Shown: positions 41,648 to 48,611 of the stretch, one piece after another
Layout: every line of letters begins with the position of its first letter
Numbering within the stretch: the first letter of the stretch is position 1
DNA from: Collinsella sp.
Lineage (GTDB): Bacteria > Actinomycetota > Coriobacteriia > Coriobacteriales > Coriobacteriaceae
Direction: 5' to 3'
DNA: 48,611 bases
NCBI GenBank assembly: GCA_019425045.1
Contig: JAHYYI010000011.1
Span: forward strand, 1-48,611
Translations under genes and position numbers: made by a program
Notes under the pieces: model-generated
Seen by the model: the letters and a program-made list of their open reading frames with translations, nothing else
Database searches by the model: none
What the model was told of the DNA's origin: nothing

Positions 41648-42868
41648 CTAGTTCTCGTCTTCAAACATACCACCCGCAACGACCTCGTACATATGCTCGA
41701 GCTCCAAACGGTCCATTAAAAGCGGAACGGGGTACAGGGGATTGGCCTCGGCATCGGCATGCGCCGCCATCTCAGGAATGTCGGAGTGGCGAATGCCCGT
41801 CACATATTTGGGTATGCCCAAGGCGGCGTTCATGCGGTCGACCCAATCGATAAAGGCCTCGGCCGCCAGGCTGTCCTGCGCGTTAGCCGGCGCGATACCG
41901 GCCATGCGGGCGAGATCGGCGAGTTTAGGAGCAGCAGCTTCGCCATAGGCACGAAGCATATGCGGCAGGATGATAGCGTTGGCCAAGCCGTGCGGAATCC
42001 CGTAACGCCCGCCCAAGCTGTGTGCGATGGCATGCACATATCCAACATAGGAGCGCGTAAAGGCAACACCCGCTTTATACGCCGCCGAAAGCATATTGCG
42101 GCGCGCACGCATGTTGCCACCGCACTCATAGGCCTCGAGCAAATTGTCGTGGATGAGCTGCACCGCCTGGCGCGCCATCTTGCGCGTATAGGGCGTGGTG
42201 CTGCGCCCGATAAAGGCCTCGACGGCATGCGTCAGGGCGTCCATGCCCGTTTGCCCCGTAATGGAGGCGGGCAGGCCGCGCGTAAACTCGGGGTCGTGCA
42301 CCGCAAAGCGCGGGATCAGCACAAAGTCGTTAATGGGATACTTGTAGTGCGTCTCGTCGTCGGTAATTACCGCTGCAAGCGTGACCTCGCTTCCCGTGCC
42401 CGCCGTGGTGGGAACGGCGATGAGCAGCGGCAGGCGACGATGGATACGCAACAGGCCGCGCATCTTGTTGATGGGCTTCTTTGGCTGCGCGATGCGCGCG
42501 CCCACGCCCTTGGCGCAGTCCATGGCCGAACCGCCGCCAAAGCCGATAATGGCCTGGCAGGCGCTCTCTCGATACAGAGATGCCGCTTCCTCCACGTTTG
42601 AGACCGTGGGGTTCGCACGCGTTTCGGCATAGACCGCAGCGCTAATTCCCTTGGACGCGAGCGCTGTCTCGAGCGGTGCCGTGAGCCCCAGACGGGCAAT
42701 GCCGGGATCTGTCACGATAAGAACATGGTGTATTGAACGCTTTTGAAGCACTGCGGGCACTTCCTCAGCGTGCTCTAAAATGCGTGGCTCGGTATAGGGC
42801 AGCACCGGCAATGCGATGCGAAAAACCGTTTGATACGTTCGGCACCAGGCGCGGCGGGCTAGATGCAT
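41648..42868 (-). CDS. Iron-containing alcohol dehydrogenase
   Basis: A 406-residue group III alcohol dehydrogenase. The NAD-binding glycine motif is IIGFGGGSAMDCAKG. The iron-ligand region includes TGQTGMDALTHAVEAFIG and HAIAHSLGGRYGIPHGLANA, with the expected His residues, and PTTAGTGSEVT is conserved. The ATG at 42868 has GAAGGAG eight bases upstream; the frame is open further up to 42949 through operator DNA. First gene of a two-gene operon with the aldehyde dehydrogenase. A palindromic operator and a -10 element lie upstream, so it is probably repressed in the absence of its substrate. Confidence 0.93.
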   Translation of the reverse strand: MHLARRAWCRTYQTVFRIALPVLPYTEPRILEHAEEVPAVLQKRSIHHVLIVTDPGIARLGLTAPLETALASKGISAAVYAETRANPTVSNVEEAASLYRESACQAIIGFGGGSAMDCAKGVGARIAQPKKPINKMRGLLRIHRRLPLLIAVPTTAGTGSEVTLAAVITDDETHYKYPINDFVLIPRFAVHDPEFTRGLPASITGQTGMDALTHAVEAFIGRSTTPYTRKMARQAVQLIHDNLLEAYECGGNMRARRNMLSAAYKAGVAFTRSYVGYVHAIAHSLGGRYGIPHGLANAIILPHMLRAYGEAAAPKLADLARMAGIAPANAQDSLAAEAFIDWVDRMNAALGIPKYVTGIRHSDIPEMAAHADAEANPLYPVPLLMDRLELEHMYEVVAGGMFEDEN

Positions 42869-42886
42869 AAAGGAAGCTCCTTCATT

Positions 42887-42920
42887 TGTTGATTGGTCAA
42901 CATTTGCTCGACCGATTGTA
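42887..42920 (-). promoter_or_regulatory. Operator palindrome and -10 of the alcohol/aldehyde dehydrogenase operon
   Basis: TGTTGATTGGTCAACA (42887-42902) is a 6-bp inverted repeat with a TTGG centre, like many TetR-family sites. The minus-strand -10 TACAAT is at 42915-42920, so the palindrome would fall just after the transcription start. Confidence 0.5.
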
Positions 42921-43012
42921 CTCATCGGAGGTCGCACGAGGTCTAGCAATCGTTAATCAATCAACATCTACACATGCTTAAATTGTTTTATTAAAAATCA
43001 TTCCTAATAGGC

Positions 43013-43040
43013 TTCACATTCGGTCTCATTTATGGATAAT
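43013..43040 (+). promoter_or_regulatory. Promoter of the rubrerythrin gene
   Basis: TTCACA (43013-43018), 16-base spacer, GATAAT (43035-43040), each 5 of 6 to consensus. The leader to the ATG (about 80 bases) contains a stem GTCCGG / CCGGAC (43060-43065, 43083-43088). Confidence 0.55.
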
Positions 43041-43124
43041 AGAACTCGTCAAGACGCACGTCCGGAGAGGGCCCTTACGGGACCGGACGAGCGCACCATC
43101 GCCATCGATCGAAAGGATCGAATC

Positions 43125-43685
43125 ATGAAGTTTGTTTGCCCCGTTTGCGGTTATGTGGAAGAGTTCGACGGCGACCAGCTGCCCGAGGATTTCAAGTGCC
43201 CCCAGTGCGGCGTTCCCGGCTCTCGCTTCCTGAAGCAGGAGGAGGGCCAGCTCGAGTGGGCTGCCGAGCACGTCGTGGGCGTCGCCAAGATGGAGGGCGT
43301 CTCCGAGGACATCGTTGCCGATCTGCGCGCCAACTTTGAGGGCGAGTGCTCTGAGGTCGGTATGTACCTGGCCATGGCTCGCGTCGCTCATCGCGAGGGC
43401 TATCCCGAGATCGGCCTGTACTGGGAGAAGGCTGCCCACGAGGAGGCCGAGCACGCCGCCAAGTTCGCTGAGCTCCTGGGCGAGGTCGTGACCGACTCCA
43501 CCAAGAAGAACCTCGAAATGCGCGTTGAGGCCGAGAACGGCGCCACCGCCGGCAAGACCGATCTTGCCAAGCGCGCCAAGGCCGCTGGCCTCGATGCCAT
43601 CCACGACACCGTGCACGAGATGGCTCGCGACGAGGCTCGCCACGGCAAGGCTTTCGCCGGCCTGCTCAAGCGCTACTTTGGCTAA
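43125..43685 (+). CDS. Rubrerythrin with N-terminal rubredoxin domain (reverse type)
   Basis: A 186-residue non-haem iron protein that reduces hydrogen peroxide in anaerobes. The rubredoxin iron site comes first (CPVC and CPQC; Cys5, 8, 25, 28), followed by a ferritin-like four-helix domain with Glu/His ligands (ANFEGECSEVGMYLAMARVA, KAAHEEAEHAAKFAELLGEV, HEMARDEARHGKAF). This order is the reverse of classical rubrerythrin and matches the clostridial reverse rubrerythrins. ATG 43125 is the start: AAAGGA lies upstream, and the frame before it overlaps the promoter. Codon use is strongly biased (GAG, AAG, CTG), typical of high expression. A good terminator follows. Confidence 0.95.
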   Translation: MKFVCPVCGYVEEFDGDQLPEDFKCPQCGVPGSRFLKQEEGQLEWAAEHVVGVAKMEGVSEDIVADLRANFEGECSEVGMYLAMARVAHREGYPEIGLYWEKAAHEEAEHAAKFAELLGEVVTDSTKKNLEMRVEAENGATAGKTDLAKRAKAAGLDAIHDTVHEMARDEARHGKAFAGLLKRYFG

Positions 43686-43718
43686 GCCAGCAGCCTGAGA
43701 GATAATCTCTAGCTTCAT

Positions 43719-43750
43719 AAGGCCCGGACTGCATGGTTCGGGCCTTTTTT
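43719..43750 (+). terminator. Terminator after rubrerythrin
   Basis: Stem AAGGCCCG / CGGGCCTT (43719-43726, 43739-43746) with T run to 43750. Confidence 0.85.
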
Positions 43751-43816
43751 CGTGTCTCGAGAACTCGTAAACGCCCTGAAATAGAGCTATCTTCGGCATC
43801 GGTCTCTCGTCAAAAA

Positions 43817-43939
43817 CTAAGTGAGTAGACTTTTCGAAACTTGCCGAGCAGACCATCCGTATTGCTTTATAAAGTCGCAGGTAAATGACTTGTTTCAAAA
43901 CGGCCTGGTCGCCAAAGTGCCAAAAGCCTACTCACTTAG
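43817..43939. repeat. Repeat element copy 1 with terminal inverted repeats
   Basis: Ends are CTAAGTGAGTAGACTTTT (43817-43834) and AAAAGCCTACTCACTTAG (43922-43939), inverted repeats with one mismatch over 18 bases. The 121-base core (43819-43939) aligns without gaps to 45239-45359, with 23 mismatches counted by eye (about 81% identity). The right end contains the last codons and stop of the nuclease-like gene. Confidence 0.85.
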
Positions 43940-45055
43940 AACCGCAGCCGTCCACGATCGAGCTGTTTTGTGTCTAACGGGCATCTTTCCGTCAATTACT
44001 CCCAATTTTGTCCAGTCAACGAATAGTTCAGACCGGAGTAATGTCTCAGCCCTTTGCTCATCTGAGCTTTTATCACGATATTCAGCATCGAGCATCCTGC
44101 ATACGGCCTTAACGATCGCGTGGAATCTACCCTCATCGGATATCTGTCTGTGTGTCAGGAGAAGTACATCGTAGCCCATGGCCTGAAGGGCCGTCATGCG
44201 GTCAGCGTCACGCAAGCCATCCCCTGCGCGTCCGTGCGAGGCCTTTCCCTGACATTCAATGGCCACCTGTCGCCTGCCGTCCGGCGAAGAAAGAAGTAGG
44301 TCGATATATACACGGGACTTTCCCACAATCGCTCGAGCACTTGTGCTTAGCATCACTTCAACATTAAGCTCTATGCCGCAAAAACCTTCGCCTCCCAGGG
44401 ATCGCGGCAGTGCAAGTAGCAAATACGCCTCGACCTCAAAAGGCGACGCGGCGCCCAATGGAACGAGTTGCGATACCGCTATAAATCTATTGCCGTAACG
44501 CATCCCGCAAACATCTGAACAAAAACGGTCAAGGTCTCCGCCCAAAACCAAAGCGTCTCGACGCCATAAATTTGAGGCGGTGCCGTCCTCGGACGGGCAG
44601 CGCACCCAACCGAACGTTGTCGAAATCGCGCCCGAATCAATTGCACGCGAAAGCTCCGCCTCAAGTGCCGCCGGCAGGGCACACACCGCAAACAAGCCAC
44701 ACATCTCCGCCAATACCAAAAGAAGCTGAAGATCCGTCAGATGCCGCAACATGATGAATGCCGTCAGTAGAGGAGACGTAATCAAAACCCCATGCTCCGT
44801 TTCCAGCACGGATTCCCTGGGAAGCTCACCAAGAAACAGCCGCTGCCTAATGCTGGCAGGACAAGTCCGTTTGTTTCTCGACCGAACCAATGTATACAAC
44901 GGAAAACCGAGCGCGACCGCAGCCGTCGGGTTGCGGGCGAGATCATATCGCTGCCGGTCTTCTTCCGGTCGTGGAAGCGGCGGACACAAAGCGCGGACTT
45001 GAGGAGGCAAACGCCAGTACCTAAAAGCTGATATGTCACAAAGTAAATCCTTCAT
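43928..45055 (-). CDS. Protein with C-terminal restriction-like (DUF559/Vsr-type) domain
   Basis: A 375-residue cytoplasmic protein. The N-terminal ~230 residues (ISAFRYWRLPPQVRALCPPL, LLTAFIMLRHLTDLQLLLVL, AEMCGLFAVC) resemble the AbiEi-like regulator region of coriobacterial hypothetical proteins. The C-terminal ~90 residues show a nuclease-like core: YIDLLLSS (Asp252), VAIECQGKASHGR (Glu267-Cys-Gln269), then RDADRMTALQAMGYDVLLLT, as in DUF559/Vsr endonucleases. Start uncertain: GTG 45061 or ATG 45055, neither with a good ribosome site. Base composition is more AT-rich than its neighbours. It lies between two copies of a 121-base repeat, and its TAG stop is inside copy 1. Function unknown. 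Confidence 0.8.
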   Translation of the reverse strand: MKDLLCDISAFRYWRLPPQVRALCPPLPRPEEDRQRYDLARNPTAAVALGFPLYTLVRSRNKRTCPASIRQRLFLGELPRESVLETEHGVLITSPLLTAFIMLRHLTDLQLLLVLAEMCGLFAVCALPAALEAELSRAIDSGAISTTFGWVRCPSEDGTASNLWRRDALVLGGDLDRFCSDVCGMRYGNRFIAVSQLVPLGAASPFEVEAYLLLALPRSLGGEGFCGIELNVEVMLSTSARAIVGKSRVYIDLLLSSPDGRRQVAIECQGKASHGRAGDGLRDADRMTALQAMGYDVLLLTHRQISDEGRFHAIVKAVCRMLDAEYRDKSSDEQRAETLLRSELFVDWTKLGVIDGKMPVRHKTARSWTAAVLSE

Positions 45056-45139
45056 AGGCACAGGAAAACACGAATTTCAACCCAGTCAGTCACGCATTGG
45101 CGCGAACGCACCAAAAATGGCGCCGAACGGACTGCCAAG

Positions 45140-45204
45140 TTTTCAACAGCCCTCCCCAACTGGCCAAAAGCTTGCCGAGAGCTGGACGAAGCCCTGTTGA
45201 AAAC
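45140..45204. repeat. Large stem-loop upstream of the nuclease-like gene
   Basis: Perfect 11-bp arms GTTTTCAACAG (45140-45150) and CTGTTGAAAAC (45194-45204) with a 43-base loop that contains further self-complementary pieces. On the plus strand, CCCCATTTTTTT follows. It lies between repeat copy 2 and the gene start. Confidence 0.65.
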
Positions 45205-45238
45205 CCCATTTTTTTCTCATGCAGGAGCTTTGCGCGGC

Positions 45239-45359
45239 AAGTGAGTAGACTTTTTTGAACATCCCGAGCAGGCCGGTCATCCTGCTTTTCAAAACCGCAG
45301 GTAGATAGCTTGTTACAAAACTGCCTGGTCGCCAAAGTGCTAAAAGTCTACTCACTTAG
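45239..45359. repeat. Repeat element copy 2 with terminal inverted repeats
   Basis: Begins AAGTGAGTAGACTTTT and ends AAAAGTCTACTCACTTAG; the first 16 bases are a perfect inverse of the end. Same orientation as copy 1, 1,420 bases away. An inner stem AGCAGG / CCTGCT is perfect here and weakened (AGCAGA) in copy 1. The right end supplies the TGA stop of pdxR. Confidence 0.85.
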
Positions 45360-46791
45360 GTTGCAGAATGCCCCCCCCCATTAGCTGCAATTCCAAGGTA
45401 GTTAGTACTTTTGGACTCAGATCGTCATACTGAACAAGAATTTGAGTTGAGTTTTCAGGGACAGATGCGCCATCGGCACACCAAAAACAGTCACCGATAT
45501 CGATAAAAGGGATGCTCGAGCGCGTGAGGGCCCGTGCAAAAGAGCTTCCGCCCGCGTCACGCTCCACGGCCACGACGCAGTAAAGGCCGGCGTCCGCGTA
45601 CTCGATCGAGACTTCCCCTGCCGGAAACGCTTTCCGTACAAGCGCCGCCAGGCCATCACGCGCCTCGCGAGCACGAACGCGCACGCGGTTCACATGTCGC
45701 TCGTAATCACCCGATTCCAGCAAACGCGCCAAGGCAACCTGATCAACAGAACTTACCGACGAGGCGTAGAAACCAAGGTTGCGTTTAAACCTCTCCATTA
45801 GCTCATCGGGCAGCACCATGTACGCCAAACGCAACGCCGATGAAAGGCTCTTCGAAAACGTGTTGGTGTAGATAACCGACTGGGCGGCATCGATCGACGC
45901 GAGCGCGGGAATCGGCTTGCCGGCAAGGCGAAACTCACAATCAAAGTCATCTTCGATGAGATACCGACCTGGTCGCTCGGCGGCCCAGCTCAGCAGCGCA
46001 TAGCGACGCGCAATGCTCGTCACAAGACCGGTCGGATACTGATGAGACGGCATCAGGTGAAGGACATCGGTCCCGGTTTTCTGCAGCGCGCTCAAGTCCA
46101 CGCCCTCAGCATCCAACGGGACATGCCGCACTTCGCAACCCATGACCTGATAGATGCGCGTCAAGCGCAAATAGCCTGGATCCTCGACGGCATACACCTT
46201 GTCCGCGCCAAGCAACTGAACCAACATGGTATCGAGCAGCTGGGCGCCCGCACCGATAACGATGTTGTCGGGGTCGACATTCATGCCCCTTGTCCCGCGC
46301 AGATGGTGAGCAATTGCGCGTCGTAGCCGAGCGGTGCCCTGTGCCGGCGCGGTCGAAAAGATTTCGCGTTCGTCTTCGGATGCCAGCGTCGCCCGTAGCG
46401 CGCTTTGCCAAAGCCGCGCCGCCTCCAAAGCGGAAGGAGAGAGCGCATCGAATCGCTCGACCTGTCCGTTGACATCATACGCGCTGGGGCCCACAGAGAC
46501 GGCATCTCGGTCGATGCCCTCCGCAGCCGAAGCCAAAACCGGTGCATCCGGAAGTTCGCAAGCGTAGTAGCCACGACGCGGCATTGAGCAAATATAGCCC
46601 TCGGCAAGCAACTGGCTATATGCATTCTCGATAGTAATGACACTGATTCCCAGATGACTGGCAAAGGCGCGCTTAGACGGAAGATGCTCCCCCGCCGCAA
46701 TGCGTCCAGCAACGATATCATCTCGAATTTGCTGATAAATATACTCATAAAGCGATGCCTCGCCGCGTTTTTCCAAATTGTAGTCAAGCAT
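45352..46791 (-). CDS. pdxR: MocR-type regulator PdxR (GntR + aminotransferase fold)
   Basis: A 479-residue regulator. Winged-helix GntR domain at residues ~10-75 (LYEYIYQQIRDDIVAGRIAA, GISVITIENAYSQLLAEGYI), then a type I aminotransferase fold that binds PLP: MPSHQYPTG, IEDDFDCEFRL, and the PLP-lysine region NTFSKSLSSALRLAYM. ATG 46791 is chosen because AGGTGA lies seven bases upstream; the frame is open to 46824, but that start has no ribosome site and would overlap the operator. Divergent from pdxST, so it is almost certainly PdxR, the PLP-responsive regulator of those genes. Its last codon and TGA stop lie in repeat copy 2. Confidence 0.92.
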   Translation of the reverse strand: MLDYNLEKRGEASLYEYIYQQIRDDIVAGRIAAGEHLPSKRAFASHLGISVITIENAYSQLLAEGYICSMPRRGYYACELPDAPVLASAAEGIDRDAVSVGPSAYDVNGQVERFDALSPSALEAARLWQSALRATLASEDEREIFSTAPAQGTARLRRAIAHHLRGTRGMNVDPDNIVIGAGAQLLDTMLVQLLGADKVYAVEDPGYLRLTRIYQVMGCEVRHVPLDAEGVDLSALQKTGTDVLHLMPSHQYPTGLVTSIARRYALLSWAAERPGRYLIEDDFDCEFRLAGKPIPALASIDAAQSVIYTNTFSKSLSSALRLAYMVLPDELMERFKRNLGFYASSVSSVDQVALARLLESGDYERHVNRVRVRAREARDGLAALVRKAFPAGEVSIEYADAGLYCVVAVERDAGGSSFARALTRSSIPFIDIGDCFWCADGASVPENSTQILVQYDDLSPKVLTTLELQLMGGGILQPK

Positions 46792-46802
46792 GAGTTTGTC
46801 AC

Positions 46803-46844
46803 CTGACCTTATTAAGTCATTCATTCTGGTATTAGTCTGACCTT
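46803..46844 (+). promoter_or_regulatory. Direct-repeat operator between pdxR and pdxST
   Basis: CTGACCTT occurs at 46803-46810 and 46837-46844, same orientation, 34 bases apart (about three helical turns), both followed by T/A-rich bases. MocR regulators bind direct repeats. A weak pdxS promoter (TTGTAA, 17 bases, TATTTC) follows the second repeat, as expected for an activated gene. Confidence 0.65.
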
Positions 46845-46936
46845 GTAATTATCTCGAAAACTGAGTATTTCGCCATACCCAGCTTCCCGATAGGATGTTC
46901 CGTCAAGCAATGCACATGCCAACCAAGGGAGCAACC

Positions 46937-47827
46937 ATGGCAGAACAGACCAACAAGGCCGATCGCGTCAAACTCAATCGCGAGCTCGCGCAGATGCTCA
47001 AGGGCGGCGTCATCATGGACGTCACCACGCCCGAGCAAGCACGCGTCGCCGAAGAGGCAGGCGCCTGCGCCGTCATGGCACTCGAGCGCATCCCGGCCGA
47101 TATCCGTGCCGCAGGTGGTGTGTCGCGCATGAGCGACCCCAAGATGATCAAGGGCATCCAGGAGGCCGTCTCCATCCCCGTTATGGCCAAGTGTCGCATC
47201 GGTCACATTGTCGAGGCGCAGGTCCTGCAGGCCATCGAGATCGATTACATCGATGAGTCCGAGGTCCTCTCCCCTGCCGATGACGTTTATCACATCGACA
47301 AGACCCAGTTTGACGTGCCGTTTGTCTGCGGCGCCCGCGATCTGGGCGAGGCGTTGCGCCGTGTTGCTGAGGGCGCCACGATGATTCGTACCAAGGGCGA
47401 GCCGGGCACGGGCGACGTCGTTCAGGCCGTGCGTCACATGCGCAAGATCCAAAAGCAGATCCGCGACGTTGTTGCTCTGCGCGACGACGAGCTCTTTGAG
47501 GCAGCCAAGCAGCTGCAGGTTCCGGTCGAGCTGGTGCGCGAGGTCCATGCCACGGGCAAGCTCCCCGTCGTAAACTTTGCCGCCGGCGGAGTCGCGACCC
47601 CCGCCGACGCCGCGCTGATGATGCAGCTGGGCGCCGAGGGCGTCTTTGTTGGCTCGGGCATCTTTAAGAGCGGCGACCCCGCCAAGCGCGCCGCCGCCAT
47701 CGTCAAGGCCGTGGCAAACTTCACCGACGCCAAGCTCATCGCCGAGCTTTCGGAGGACCTGGGCGAGGCCATGGTGGGCATCAACGCCGACGAAATCGAG
47801 ATCATCATGGAGGAGCGCGGGCGCTAG
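46937..47827 (+). CDS. pdxS: Pyridoxal 5'-phosphate synthase lyase subunit PdxS
   Basis: A 296-residue TIM-barrel synthase that makes PLP from ribose 5-phosphate, glyceraldehyde 3-phosphate and ammonia. Catalytic lysines are visible in MAKCRIGH (Lys85) and RTKGEPGTGD (Lys153), and the phosphate-binding stretch is VNFAAGGVATPADAALMMQL. Start ATG 46937 follows AAGGGAG; the frame is open upstream to 46895 without likeness. Followed after 20 bases by pdxT, its glutaminase partner. Twelve PdxS and twelve PdxT subunits normally assemble into one complex. Confidence 0.97.
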   Translation: MAEQTNKADRVKLNRELAQMLKGGVIMDVTTPEQARVAEEAGACAVMALERIPADIRAAGGVSRMSDPKMIKGIQEAVSIPVMAKCRIGHIVEAQVLQAIEIDYIDESEVLSPADDVYHIDKTQFDVPFVCGARDLGEALRRVAEGATMIRTKGEPGTGDVVQAVRHMRKIQKQIRDVVALRDDELFEAAKQLQVPVELVREVHATGKLPVVNFAAGGVATPADAALMMQLGAEGVFVGSGIFKSGDPAKRAAAIVKAVANFTDAKLIAELSEDLGEAMVGINADEIEIIMEERGR

Positions 47828-47847
47828 TCCAGCAGAAAGGATCGCAC

Positions 47848-48435
47848 ATGAGCGATTATGCAGACCAAACGGTCGCCGTGCTGGCGGTCCAGGGCGCTTT
47901 TGCCGAGCACGAGGCAAGACTGTCCGAGCTGGGCGCACGTTGTATCGAGATGAGGCAGGCGGCCGATTTGCAGCAGAACTTTGACCGCCTGGTCCTCCCC
48001 GGCGGCGAGTCCACCGTTCAGGGCAAGTTACTTGCCGAGCTTGGTATGCTCGATGAGCTTCGTACCCGTATCGCTGAAGGCATGCCCGTCCTGGGCACCT
48101 GCGCCGGCCTGATTCTGCTGGCTCACGACCTTGCCGCTCATGACGATAAGGGCACGCCGCGTTTGGCAACCATGGATGTGCTCGTTGAGCGCAATGCCTA
48201 TGGCAGACAGCTCGGCAGTTTTCGCACCAAGGGACAGGTAGACGGCATCGACGGTGAAGTGCCGCTGACATTTATCCGCGCGCCCCGCATCGTCGAGGTC
48301 CACGGCGACGCCAAGGCCTTGGCAGAGGTCGATGGCCGCATCGTCGCCGCCCGCCAGGGCAACCAGCTCGGCGTAACCTTCCACCCCGAACTCGATGAAG
48401 ACACCCGCCTCCACGAACTGTTCCTACAAATGTAG
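47848..48435 (+). CDS. pdxT: Pyridoxal 5'-phosphate synthase glutaminase subunit PdxT
   Basis: A 195-residue class I glutaminase that feeds ammonia to PdxS. The family opening VLAVQGAFAEHEARL is present, with the GGEST motif (residues 52-56) and catalytic Cys85 in LGTCAGLILLA. The catalytic His and Glu come in TFHPELDED near the C-terminus. GAAAGGA precedes the ATG. Co-transcribed with pdxS. Palindromic repeats rather than an ordinary terminator follow. Confidence 0.97.
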   Translation: MSDYADQTVAVLAVQGAFAEHEARLSELGARCIEMRQAADLQQNFDRLVLPGGESTVQGKLLAELGMLDELRTRIAEGMPVLGTCAGLILLAHDLAAHDDKGTPRLATMDVLVERNAYGRQLGSFRTKGQVDGIDGEVPLTFIRAPRIVEVHGDAKALAEVDGRIVAARQGNQLGVTFHPELDEDTRLHELFLQM

Positions 48436-48448
48436 GTAGAACAAAAAC

Positions 48449-48512
48449 GAGAGTGGATAATCTCCCACTTTGAGCTTGAATGCAGACTCAACCCGGGAGA
48501 TTATCCACTCTC
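48449..48512. repeat. Long perfect inverted repeat downstream of pdxT
   Basis: Arms GAGAGTGGATAATCTCCC (48449-48466) and GGGAGATTATCCACTCTC (48495-48512), 18 of 18 paired, with a 28-base loop holding an inner TTGAG / CTCAA stem. No T run. Confidence 0.85.
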
Positions 48513-48530
48513 ATGCTATGTAGTCGTTGG

Positions 48531-48566
48531 GGACGTTCTTAAACGACTAGTCAAACAAGAACGTCC
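48531..48566. repeat. Inverted repeat GGACGTTCTT / AAGAACGTCC
   Basis: Perfect 10-bp arms (48531-48540, 48557-48566) with a 16-base loop that includes the palindrome GACTAGTC. Confidence 0.75.
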
Positions 48567-48584
48567 ATTACAGTCGAAATTGTC

Positions 48585-48605
48585 AGCCCGGGACCGTCTC
48601 GGGCT
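48585..48605. repeat. Inverted repeat AGCCCG / CGGGCT at the window end
   Basis: Arms 48585-48590 and 48600-48605. It is the third palindrome in a row after pdxT and may be cut by the window edge. Confidence 0.5.
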
Positions 48606-48611
48606 ACGATT

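Noticed and set aside
45090..45335. An 81-codon minus-strand frame between pdxR and the nuclease-like gene
   Set aside because: It runs through repeat copy 2 and the stem-loop, has no ribosome site, and an overlapping second frame looks equally protein-like.
43817..45360. Reading the two 121-base repeats as a CRISPR array
   Set aside because: Only two copies, 1.4 kb apart, with a gene between and inverted ends; no short regular repeats or cas genes.

Overview
The window is a GC-rich, tightly packed bacterial chromosome segment. The long fused FGAM synthase, an ETF-coupled lactate dehydrogenase, a coriobacterial-looking nuclease-like protein, sortase-type surface proteins, a PTS/antiterminator locus and PdxST together suggest an anaerobic Gram-positive gut bacterium of class Coriobacteriia, probably close to Collinsella. 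That placement is inferred from gene content and style; no rRNA is present.

Layout. 1-6,100: the start of a cation:proton antiporter (cut by the left edge), divergent from fused purL, a strong terminator and an EamA exporter. 6,125-9,696 (minus): a membrane GGDEF protein, a KdgT-type permease and an AzlC/AzlD pair. 9,754-14,188: an HD phosphohydrolase, then convergent to it a three-gene operon (GlcD-like FAD dehydrogenase, EtfB, ferredoxin-fused EtfA) resembling the electron-confurcating lactate dehydrogenase of acetogens. 14,535-17,740: a five-gene operon with a 98-aa protein, a membrane-anchored protein, two exported proteins and a tiny sortase substrate (LAQTG), none with a firm function. 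17,859-18,575: a DUF554 membrane protein.

18,663-24,275: a three-gene operon (TerB-like protein, BrxD-like ATPase, Lhr-like helicase). Its promoter carries a near-consensus LexA (SOS) box and a 9-bp inverted repeat. It lacks the core BREX genes and looks like a stand-alone DNA-damage-linked or defence system. 24,303-27,089: a spermidine-synthase-like methyltransferase and Elp3. 27,187-28,805: an HTH regulator with a membrane segment, translationally coupled to a DUF4097 protein. 29,073-33,685: two SAM methyltransferases (one TrmB-like) and a Ski2-like helicase. 33,765-35,522: a DUF2130 nuclease-fold coiled-coil protein.

35,663-39,130: a carbohydrate uptake locus (BglG/LicT-type antiterminator, a RAT-like site overlapping a terminator, PTS EIIBC, ChbG-type deacetylase). 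39,204-43,685: a phosphoesterase, a small charged protein, a possible small RNA, an aldehyde/alcohol dehydrogenase operon and a rubredoxin-first rubrerythrin. 43,817-45,360: a relatively AT-rich island with a PD-(D/E)XK-like protein between two direct copies of a 121-bp element. The element's terminal inverted repeats carry stop codons in all three frames, and both neighbouring genes end inside them. 45,352-48,435: pdxR divergent from pdxST, with direct-repeat operators between them. The right end holds three consecutive palindromes.

The two regions most worth following up are the SOS-box TerB/BrxD/Lhr operon and the three-frame-stop repeat element with its nuclease-like gene.
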